NCBI GenBank assembly: GCA_031216445.1
Contig: CM062214.1
Span: 26,442,501-26,506,500, forward strand
From: Lateolabrax maculatus
Taxonomy: Eukaryota; Chordata; Actinopteri; Acropomatiformes; Lateolabracidae
DNA: 64,000 nucleotides
Direction: 5' to 3'
The notes under the pieces are model-generated. The model worked only from the letters and a program-made list of their open reading frames with translations. It did no database searches and had not been told where the DNA came from. The position numbers and the translations under genes are program-made. Each line of letters begins with the position of its first letter. Position 1 is the stretch's first letter. This document shows positions 33,846 through 43,000 of this stretch, piece after piece.

Positions 33846-35406
33846 AAATTAACTGCCTGCACTTGTTATCCATTTATTATACAAAGGATGTCAGTGGGGG
33901 AGTTTTAGTCTGTAAACTGATGGGTTATAGAAGTCTTTTCTATTTTGAGGAAGGTGTTGTTTGTGCTCACACAAACTTGATTTGTTGGTGTGATCCAAAC
34001 AACAAATTAGATTAATTTAAGAATAAAGGTTTTCCTTCCTTTTAACAGGCATACTTGGAATAATAATTGGACAATATTTACTGTAACTGAAACAAAGACA
34101 AACAATAAAATGGTATAAATGAACTGCCAGCTCTGCAATCCTCACAGCTAACAGAATAAACTCTGTGATATGTTGCAGTTGTAATTACCTCAAACACTGA
34201 TTTTCCACATTGATTACTGCACTGCACCCTCTCGTGATAATATGCCTAATCCAAATTCAAACTGATATCAGCTTTAATATTTACTGCCGTTAAAGCTGAT
34301 GCACCTAATTAAACATGTGCAGCACTCAGTCTTTGTTTTTTCTACTGGCACTTAAATCCCTTCACACAAACACATCCTCACACACACAAGCAAACCCTCC
34401 CTCCTCTACAGATCTAGTAGAAATACTGTGAGTGTAAATAACAAGGTATAAAGAGGGAAGGCTTTATGTCCAATCACCTAAGATCTGTGAGGGAGGGCGC
34501 TATGAAATGGACAAATCTCTGGGATGGAACACAGCCAGCGTTAGTTTTTATGCTTAAGTGACTTGTGTTTGTGAACCTGCCTCGCACACGACCCTGCCAA
34601 ATTGATCCGTTAACGGAGCCAAAACAGGAAGACGCAGGGGCCCATTGCCCTATTTCAAAAAGAACATCTTCATTTGTATTGATTTGACCGGAGAGTCTGC
34701 CAAGAGCTCTCTGTATCCCCTGTCATGCATTCTTAGTCTTGTCCTCAACAGACCTATATTTGGGCCCTGGGCACTTCATTGCATGCTTAGCGTGCACTTC
34801 TCAGTGATCAGCAGTTGGGAAACCGCAGAATCAGAAGCAGGAAATTCATCCGTCTTGCCAGTCAGATGCGCAGTAGTTGCTTTGTAAGCAGATGGCTCCT
34901 CGCAGACACACACATGCAAATACACACACGAATCATCAGCTTCAGTTTCCATAATCCAAGTCAAAAATAGCCTGTCAGTAGCTGAACAAGTCGCATGAGC
35001 CCAAACAAAGAAGCCACTAAGACACACAGTGAAAATAACATTTGGTGGTGTTCCCTTTACTCGCACTTGCTACCAGTTTTGATTTATCATACCTGGCATG
35101 CAGGGAAGAATTAGCCGAAATTATTATTCACCAATGAGCAGACCTGGAGGCCAAATTGGTTAGGATAGTTCAAACCAGTGGCTACAGCAATTCACCTGAA
35201 GGCACCGGCCCTGATGCCAAAGATCAGTCCTGCCAACTGGTTGGACATTACATAATATTAATTAGCAATCTTTTTCTATCTCATTTCCTTTTAAATTAAT
35301 TACGCAGGAAAATCAGCAAACTACACCTTTAGTGGTGTTTTTTTTAATTAAAATAATATATATTTTTGTTATATGTCTTAGCTGAACTGGCCATAGTTGA
35401 ACAAAA
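33846..35406. other. non-coding DNA, nothing recognised
   Basis: AT-rich unique-looking DNA up to the Helitron-like element. The 80- and 96-codon frames at 34,645-35,066 overlap on opposite strands and have no coding signs. Confidence 0.3.
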
Positions 35407-35407
35407 T

Positions 35408-35431
35408 CAGCATGCTTTCACAAGCATGCTG
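35408..35431. repeat. perfect 10 bp inverted repeat, 4 nt loop
   Basis: CAGCATGCTT, loop TCAC, AAGCATGCTG. It lies at the proposed left tip of the Helitron-like element, where a structured terminus is expected for helentron-type elements. Confidence 0.85.
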
Positions 35432-36428
35432 AAAGCATTCACAACATATGTTATTCTACATACATTCTAAAAATGTATTATTATTATTCTTCAGACTGCT
35501 TTTTTTGCAAGTCTTCTCCTTCCACATTATTCAACATAGAAACTTCATTCAAATATCAAAACGTTCAGCTCAATTAGGACATTATTGCTTGTATTCAACT
35601 TTTTCATAACATTCATACTTTCCAAAATATTCAACATTTTCCAGGAATTTTGCTCCATTCAAATGAATGGGTGGAATGTTCAAAATTTCCACATTTTCCC
35701 ACTTTTTCATGCCTATTCAACTCTTCTCTACTCATTGATACCTTCAGCTACAAACTCCATTCAAACTTGTAAAAGTTCCACATCTTTCATACATTCAAGG
35801 TATTATTCAACATTCAAATCCCATTAATACTTTGGAAAATATTCAACTTTGTTTAAAACTTAATTATAATGAAAGTCAATGAGAAAAACATTCAAAACCA
35901 CTCATCTTCAAAGTCTTCCAAATCCTTCATACTTTCATGTAGAAACGTCATTCCAACATTAAAACGTTCACACCACTTTGGACTTTTCATAAATTCAAGT
36001 CTTCCAGATCATTCATACTTTTTACACAACCTCATTTCAAAAATCATGAAAATTTCAGCCCTTCTGACATTTTTACATGAGTAAAACATGTACATGTGTG
36101 GTGGAATGTTCAAAGCTAGAGTGGGGACCTACCTGGTAGAGTGGGGAGGAGATGGAAACTCAACTCAAAAATTTCTACTCAAATTGCTCCCAGTACCACA
36201 ATTTTTACTCCTCATACATGATTTTACATCAGAACGTAGGGAAATTTGTTACAGTCGCAGAAGTGTTGCTATGGTAGCAATCGGACCTAAACTTTTGACT
36301 CTACGACTTCTCAAGTGACAGGTGTACCAGCCAAGAGCTGCATATACTGCAATGTTAACTGAGACCAGAAAGTTGAGGAGGGGAAAAGTGCTGTGGCCAT
36401 CACCATGGCAACCACTGACTGCAGCCTG

Positions 36429-36478
36429 TCACACACACACACACACTGATACACACACACACACACCCACACACAGAG

Positions 36479-36508
<30 letters not shown>
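36429..36508. repeat. interrupted (CA)n microsatellite
   Basis: Three CA runs separated by GATA-, CC- and GAGA-type interruptions. It precedes the first partial copy (36,509-36,596) of the block that flanks the satellite. Confidence 0.9.
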
Positions 36509-36509
<1 letters not shown>

Positions 36510-36761
36510 ATTTTGACAGTTTTTAACATGAGTTTTTCAAGTCTGATCTGCTCATTCATACTTTTAGGTGTGACCTCAATTTAAACCAGAAAACCAGTCT
36601 GACCAAGGACTGAGACAGCAGTTAACAGCAGTTGGTGGCTGTTACTGTTCATTAACTTGCAGTAGTAAATCACAGGGCTCAAATTGTAGACCCTTAAACT
36701 GATGTTAAGTATAGGACTACTGGGGATGCACAGTTGAAGGAAATCTCCTAACTAGGGCTGC

Positions 36762-36766
<5 letters not shown>

Positions 36767-36794
<28 letters not shown>
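36767..36794. repeat. (AC)n microsatellite
   Basis: About 14 AC units inside the Helitron-like element. Confidence 0.9.
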
Positions 36795-36797
<3 letters not shown>

Positions 36798-36850
36798 TTT
36801 GTCATGTTTTGACTTTTTCAAGCAACATGAGCAATGAGATGCAGAAGTTA

Positions 36851-36870
36851 TCAGCAGTTGGTGGATGTGA

Positions 36871-36914
<44 letters not shown>

Positions 36915-37195
36915 ATTTTGAGTTGGATTCAGGATTCACAGTGGATTTTTTCAAGTCTAATCTGCTCATTCATACTTTCAGGTGTAAACTCTATTCAAAC
37001 CAGAAAATCTTTAAGATCTTTTATACATAGCCACTTTTATTAAACTTTTATCTCCCATTCATAATATTTAGACCATTTCCCACTTTTCTTACTAATTCAT
37101 ACTCCCTCCAGCTACTTCAACCAAACTCAATCCAGCAGTCCAGTTTAGCACCAGCCTTTCAACAAACATTCAACTATTCCACATCTTTCACATCA
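36851..37195 (+). repeat. left flanking direct repeat of the satellite, with (AC)n
   Basis: TCAGCAGTTGGTGGATGTGA, an (AC)n run (36,873-36,913), TTTCAAGTCTAATCTGCTC-like text, ACTCCCATTCATAATATTTA, TTCATACTCCCTCCAGCT and CAGCCTTTCAACAAACATTC. The same order recurs at 42,594-42,888 on the far side of the satellite with scattered differences and a much shorter AC run. A third, partial copy lies at 36,509-36,596. Confidence 0.8.
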
Positions 37196-37197
37196 CA

Positions 37198-40100
37198 TCT
37201 TTGTTGTTTTTTTCTCGTTTATATTGTTCATAGTGTTGTTTCTTGTCTTTTTTTCTCGTTTTGGTGGTTTATAGTGTCGTTTTTTGTCGCTTTTGTTGTC
37301 GTTTTTGTTGTTTTTTGTCATTTATAGTGTCGTTTTTTTGTCGTTTTTTGTCGTTTTTTGTCATTTTTTGTCGTTTTTTTGTCGTTTTTTGTTGTTTATA
37401 GTGTCGTTGTTGTTGTTTTTTGTTGTTTTTGTTGTTTTTTTGTCGTTTATTGTTGTTTATAGTGTAGTTTTAGTTGTTTATAGTGTCGTTTTTTGTCGTT
37501 TTTTGTTGTTTTTGTTGTTTTTTTGTCGTTTTTTGTTGTTTATAGTGTCGTTTTTTGTTGTTTATAGTGTCGTTTTTTTGTCGTTTTTGTGTTTTTTTGT
37601 CGTTTTTTGTTGTTTATAGTGTCGTTTTTTGTTGTGTATAGTGTCGTTTTTGTTGTGTTTTCTCGTTTGTTGTCGTTTTTGTTGTTTTTTTGTTGTTTTT
37701 TTGTTATTTATAGTGTCGTTTTTGTTGTTTTTTGTTGTTTTTATTGTTTTTAGTCGTTTATAGTGTCGTTTTTGTTTTTTTTGTTGTTTTTTGTTGTTTT
37801 TTGTCGTTTTTTGTTGTATATAGTGTCGTTTTTTGTCGTTTTTTGTTGTTTATAGTGTCGTTTTTTGTCGTTTAAAGTGTTGTTTTTTGTCGTTTTTGTT
37901 GTTTTTTTGTCGTTTTTTGTTGTTTATAGTTTTTTATAGTGTCGTTTTTGTTGTTTTTTGTTGTTTTTTGTCGGTTTTGTTGTTTTTTTGTCGTTTTTTG
38001 TTGTTTATAGTGTCGTTTTTTGTCATTTTTTTGTCATTTTTTGTCGTTTTTTGTTTTTTATAGTGTCGTTTTTGTTGTTTTTTTGTCGTTTTTTTGTTGT
38101 TTATAGTGTCGTTTTTGTTTTTTGTTGTTTTTGTTGTTTTTAGTTGTTTATAGTGTCGTTTTTGTTGTTTTTGTCGTTTTTTGTCGTTTTTTTCGTTTTT
38201 TTGTTGTTTATAGTGTCATTTTTGTTGTTTTTTGTCGTTTTTTTGTCATTTATAGTGTCGTTTTTGTTGTTTTTTGTCGTTTATTGTTGTTTATAGTGTC
38301 GTTTTTGCTGTTTATAGTGTCTTTTTTTGTTGTTTTTTTGTTGTTTTTTGTCATTTATAGTGTCGTTTTTTGTCGTTTTTTTGTCGTTTTTTGTTTTTTA
38401 TAGTGTCGTTTTTGTTGTTTTTTGTTGTTTTTATTGTTTTTAGTCGTTTATAGTGTCGTATTTGTTGTTTTTTGTTGTTTTTTGTTGTTTTTTGTCGTTT
38501 TTTGTCGTTTAAAGTGTTGTTTTATGTCATTTTTGTTGTTTTTTTGTCGTTTTTTGTTGTTTATAGTGTCGTTTTTGTTGTTTTTTGTTTTTTTATTGTT
38601 TTTAGTCGTTTATAGTGTCTTTTTTTTTGTTGTTTTTTGTCGTTTTTTGTTGTTTATAGTGTCGTTTTTTGTAGTTTTTTGTTGTTTATAGTGTCGTTTT
38701 TTGTCGTTTAAAGTGTTGTTTTTTGTCGTTTTTGTTGTTTTTTTGTAGTTTTTTGTTGTTTATAGTGTCGTTTTTTGTCGTTTTTTTGTCGTTTTTAGTT
38801 TTTTATAGTGTCGTTTTTGTGGTTTTTGGTCAGTTTTTGTCGGTTTTGTTGTTTTTTTGTCGTTTTTTGTTGTTTATAGTGTCGTTTTTTGTCGTTTTTT
38901 TGTCATTTTTTGTCGTTTTTTTGTCGTTTTTTTGTTGTTTATAGTGTCGTTTTTGTTGTTTTTTTGTCGTTTTTGTCGTTTTTGTTGTTTTTTTGTTGTT
39001 TTTTGTTGTTTATAGTGTCGTTTTTGTTTTTTGTTGTTTTTGTTGTTTTTAGTTGTTTATAGTGTCGTTTTTGTTGTTTTTGTCGTTTTTTTCGTTTTTT
39101 GTCGTTTTTTGTCTTTTTTTCTTTTTTTTGTTGTTTATATTGTCGTTTTTGTTGTTTTTTGTCGTTTTTTGTCATTTTTTGTCGTTTATTGTTGTTTATA
39201 GTGTCGTTTTTGCTGTTTATAGTGTCTTTTTTCATTGTTTTTTTGTCGTTTTTTGTCGTTTATAGTGTCGTTTTTTGTTTTTTATAGTGTCGTTTTTGTT
39301 TTTTGTTGTTTTTTGTTGTTTATAATGTCGATTTTGTTGTTTATAGTGGCTTTTTTGTCGTTTTTTGTCGTTTATAGTGTCGTTTTTTGTCGGTTTTGTT
39401 GTTTTTTTGTAGTTTTTTGTCGTTTTTTTGTCATTTTTTTGTCGTTTTTTGTCGTTTTTTTGTCGTTTTTTTGTTTTTATAGTGTCATTTTTGTTGTTTT
39501 TGTTGTTTTTTTGTCGGTTTTGTTGTTTTTTTGTCGTTTTTTGTTGTTTATAGTGTCATTTTTTGTCATTTTTTTGTCATTTTTTGTCGTTTTTTTGTCG
39601 TTTATAGTGTCGTTTTTGTTTTTTGTTGTTTTTAGTTGTTTATAGTGTCGTTTTTGTTGTTTTTGTCGTTTTTTTCGTTTTTTGTCGTTTTTTGTCTTTT
39701 TTTCTTTTTTTTGTTGTTTATATTGTCGTTTTTGTTGTTTTTTGTCGTTTTTTGTCATTTTTTGTCGTTTATTGTTGTTTATAGTGTCGTTTTTGCTGTT
39801 TATAGTGTCTTTTTTCATTGTTTTTTTGTCGTTTTTTGTCGTTTATAGTGTCGTTTTTTGTTTTTTATAGTGTCGTTTTTGTTTTTTGTTGTTTTTTGTT
39901 GTTTATAATGTCGATTTTGTTGTTTATAGTGGCTTTTTTGTCGTTTTTTGTCGTTTATAGTGTCGTTTTTTGTCGGTTTTGTTGTTTTTTTGTAGTTTTT
40001 TGTCGTTTTTTTGTCATTTTTTTGTCGTTTTTTGTCGTTTTTTTGTCGTTTTTTTGTTTTTATAGTGTCATTTTTGTTGTTTTTGTTGTTTTTTTGTCGG

Positions 40101-42593
40101 TTTTGTTGTTTTTTTGTCGTTTTTTGTTGTTTATAGTGTCATTTTTTGTCATTTTTTTGTCATTTTTTGTCGTTTTTTTGTCGTTTATAGTGTCGTTTTT
40201 GTTTTTTGTTGTTTTTAGTTGTTTATAGTGTCGTTTTTGTTGTTTTTGTCGTTTTTTGTCGTTTTTTGTCGTTTCTTGTTGTTTATAGTGTCGTTTTTGT
40301 TGTTTTTTGTTGTTTTTTGTCATTTATAGTGTCGTTTTTGCTGTTTATAGTGTCTTTTTTTGTTGTTTTTTTGTCGTTTTTTGTCGTTTTTTGTCGTTTA
40401 TAGTGTCGTTTTTTGTCGTTTTTTTGTCGTTTTTTGTTTTTTATAGTGTCGTTTTTGTTGTTTTTTGTTGTTTTTGTTGTTTATAGTGTCGTTTTTGTTT
40501 TTTATTGTTTTTTGTTGTTTATAGTGTCGATTTTGTTGTTTATAGTGTCTTTTTTGTCGTGTTTTTGTTGTTTATAGTGTCGTTTTTGTTGTTTTTTGTT
40601 GTTTTTTGTCATTTATAGTGTCGTTTTTTGTTTTTATAGCGTCGTTTTTGTTGTGTTTTCTCGTTTTTTGTCGTTTATTGTTGTTTTTTGTCGTTTTTTT
40701 GTTGTTTATAGTGTCGTTTTTGTTGTTTTTTGTCGATTATAGTGTCGTTTTTGTTGTTTTTTTGTCGTTTTTTGTTGTTTATAGTGTCTTTTTTTGTCGT
40801 TTATAGTGTCGTCTTTTGTCGTTTTTTGTTGTTTATAGTGTCGTTTTTGTTGTGTTTTCTCGTTTTTTGTCGTTTTTGTTGTTTTTTGTCGTTTTTTTGT
40901 TGTTTATAGTGTCGTTTTTGTTGTTTTTTGTCGTTTATAGTGTTGTTTTTGTTGTTTTTTGTTGTTTTTTGTCGTTTTTTGTTGTTTATAGTGTCGTTTT
41001 TTGTCGTTTATAGTGTCGTCTTTTGTCGTTTTTGTTGTTTTTTGTCGTTTTTTGTCGTTTTTTGTCATTTATAGTGTCGTTTTTGTCGATTTTTGTAGTT
41101 TATTGTTGTTTATAGTGTCGTTTTTTGTTTTTTTTGTTGTTTTTTGTCGTTTTTGTTGTTTTTTTGTCGTTTGTTGTTTTTTTGTTGTTTTTTGTCGTTT
41201 TTGTTGTTTTTATGTCGTTTTCTTGTTGTTTATAGTGTCTTTTTGTCGTTTTTTGTCGTTTTTGTTGTTTTTTTGTCATTTTTTGTTGTTTATAGTGTCG
41301 TTTTTGTTGTTTTTTGTCGTTCATAGTGTCGTTTTTGTTTTTTTGTTGTTTTTTATTGTTTTTTGTTGTTCATAGTGTCGATTTTGTTGTTTATAGTGTC
41401 TTTTTTGTCGGTTTTGTTGTTTTTTGTTGTTTTTTGTCATTTATAGTGTCGTTTTTGTTGTTTTTTGTCGTTTTTTGTCGTTTTTTGTTGTTCATAGTGT
41501 CGTTTTTGTTGTGTTTTCTCGTTTTTTGTCGTTTTTGTTGTTTTTTGTCCTTTTTTTGTTGTTTATAGTGTCGTTTTTGTTGTTTTTTGTCGTTTATAGT
41601 GTCGTTTTTGTTGTTTTTTTGTTGTTTTTTGTCATTTTTTTGTTGTTTATAGTGGCGTTTTTTGTCGTTTATAGTGTCATCTTTTGTCGTTTTTGTTTTT
41701 TGTTGTTTTTTGTCGTTTGTTGTCGTTTTTTGTCATTTATAGTGTCGTTTTTGTTGTTTTTTGTCGATTTTTGTAGTTTATTGTTGTTTATAGTTTCGTT
41801 TTTTGTCGTTTTTGTTGTTTATAGTGTTGTTTTTTTGTTTATAGTGTCGTTTTTTGTCGTTTTTGTTGTTTTTTTGTTGTTTTTTGTTGTTTATAGTGTC
41901 GTTTCTGTTGTTTTTTGTTGTTTATAGTGTCGTTTTTGTTGTTTATAGTATCGTTTTTGTTGTTTTTTGTTGTTTATAGTGTTGTTTTTTGTCGTTCATA
42001 GTGTCGTTTTTTATTGGTTTTGTTGTTTTTTATTTTTGTCATTTATTGTTGTTTATAATGTCGTTTTTTGTTGTTTATAGTGTCGTTTTTGTTGTTTATA
42101 GTGTCGTTTTTTGTCGTTTTTTGTCATTTTTGTTGTTTATAGTGTCGTTTTTTGTCGTTTTTGTTTTTTATAGTGTCGTTTTTTCTGTTGTGTTTGTCGT
42201 TTTTTCTGTTGTTTATGTCCTACTTATTGTCTTTTTTTGTATATAGGATCTTTTTTGTCAGTCTTTTGTTTTTTTCATTTTTTTCTGGTGTTTTTGTTGT
42301 CATTTTTGTTGTTTTTTCCTTTAAAGTTTCGTTTTTGTATTTGTTTTTGTCGTGTTTTGTTGTTTTTTGTTGTTAAGTGTCGTTTTTTGTTGTTTTTTTC
42401 GTCGTTTTTCATCGTGTTTTTGTCGTTTTTGTTTTTTACAGTGTCATTTTTTGTCGTGTTTGTTTTTTATAGTGTTCTTTTCTGTCGTTTTTTGTTGTTT
42501 TTGCCCATTTTTGTTGTTTTTTGTTGTTTTTGTTTATAGTGTCGTTTTATGTTGTTTTTTTTAGTCTTTTTTGTCATTCAATGTCGTTTTTTG
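37198..42593 (+). repeat. 5.4 kb T/G satellite (TTTTTTGTCG / TTTATAGTGTCG)
   Basis: An array built from three short blocks: TTTTTTGTCG, TTTTTGTTG and TTTATAGTGTCG (with TTTGTCATT variants), mixed in irregular order. The plus strand is nearly all T and G. A occurs mostly in ATAG and C mostly in TCG or GTC. CpG therefore recurs every few tens of bases or closer. Longer-period repeats are visible: an apparently exact 583 bp tandem duplication and a more diverged pair offset by 659 bp. The right edge (from about 42,200) is more degenerate. Open frames up to 167 codons on the plus strand (F, V, L, C, S only) and K/N/Q/T-rich frames on the minus strand exist only because stop codons are rare in this composition. 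They are not genes. Confidence 0.95.
39045..40255 (+). repeat. tandem 583 bp segmental duplication inside the satellite
   Basis: The stretch 39,053-39,645 recurs at 39,636-40,228 with the same spacing of every irregular variant: TTTTTTTCTTTTTTTTG, a rare GCTGTTTATAGTG, TTTTTCATTG, TTTATAATGTCGATTTTG. Frames of 70, 62 and 136 codons repeat exactly at +583. By eye no difference is seen, so the duplication looks recent or homogenised. Confidence 0.88.
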
Positions 42594-42888
42594 TCAGCAG
42601 TTGGTGTATGTGACAAAAACACACACAGGATTTTTGCATTTTTTGACTTTCTCAAGCATTTTTTATGTCTAATCTTTTTCATACTCTCGTGTAAACCAGA
42701 AAATCTTGTACATATTTCATATTTTCTCAGTTTTATTCAACTTTTAACTCCCATTCATAATATTTAGACTGTTTCCCACTTTTCTTATTAATTCATACTC
42801 CCTCCAGCTGCTTCAAGCTAGTTTAAGCCAGCAATCCAGTTTCGCGCCAGCCTTTCAACAAACATTCAACTATTCCACATTTTTCATA
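42594..42888 (+). repeat. right flanking direct repeat of the satellite
   Basis: TCAGCAGTTGGTGTATGTGA, a short (AC)n, ACTCCCATTCATAATATTTA, ATTCATACTCCCTCCAGCTG and CAGCCTTTCAACAAACATTC, matching 36,851-37,195 in order. The remaining 110 bp to the CTAG end has another CAATCCAGTTTAGCGTCAGC partial echo (42,908-42,955). Confidence 0.8.
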
Positions 42889-42971
42889 TATTGTTGATAT
42901 TATTCCACTTTTTGTGCTCAACTTCAGCAATCCAGTTTAGCGTCAGCCTTTCAGCAGTCAGCATTCACACC

Positions 42972-43000
42972 GCAATTGCTTCAGAAATTGCCTTTTCTAG
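42972..43000 (+). repeat. Helitron-type 3' terminus: hairpin plus CTAG
   Basis: GCAATT (42,972-42,977), loop GCTTCAGA, AATTGC (42,986-42,991), spacer CTTTT, CTAG (42,997-43,000), then T. Confidence 0.65.

Larger units (their letters stand above)
35407..43000 (+). mobile_element. non-autonomous Helitron-like element carrying a satellite
   Basis: Right end: a hairpin GCAATT-(8 nt)-AATTGC at 42,972-42,991, then CTTTT and CTAG at 42,997-43,000, followed by T. Hairpin plus CTRR before a T is the Helitron 3' signature. Left end: TC at 35,407 after an A, running straight into a 24 bp palindrome. AAGCATTCACA near 35,434 recurs as AGCATTCACA just before the right hairpin (42,959). The interior between 35,480 and 37,200 is full of ATTCAA/CATTCATACTTT motifs and has a GTTACAGTCGCAG...TTTTGACTCTACGACTTCTC block (36,251-36,313) that I associate with abundant fish repeats. 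No Rep/helicase gene is visible, so it would move only with help. The left end is the less certain one; a helentron-type element is an alternative. Confidence 0.5.

Noticed and set aside
38939..41324. Minus-strand lysine/asparagine/glutamine-rich frames (74-113 codons)
   Set aside because: Same satellite read on the A/C strand; no start context, no splice sites, repeats exactly with the DNA unit.
37284..42564. Many plus-strand open frames (up to 167 codons) rich in F, V, L, C and S, looking like multi-pass membrane proteins
   Set aside because: They are the T/G satellite read as protein. TAA and TGA hardly occur and TAG appears only in ATAGTG, so frames stay open by composition. The same DNA is open in several frames.
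37198..42593. CRISPR-like array of short repeats
   Set aside because: There are no constant repeats with unique spacers; the words are contiguous and irregular, in a vertebrate-type genome.
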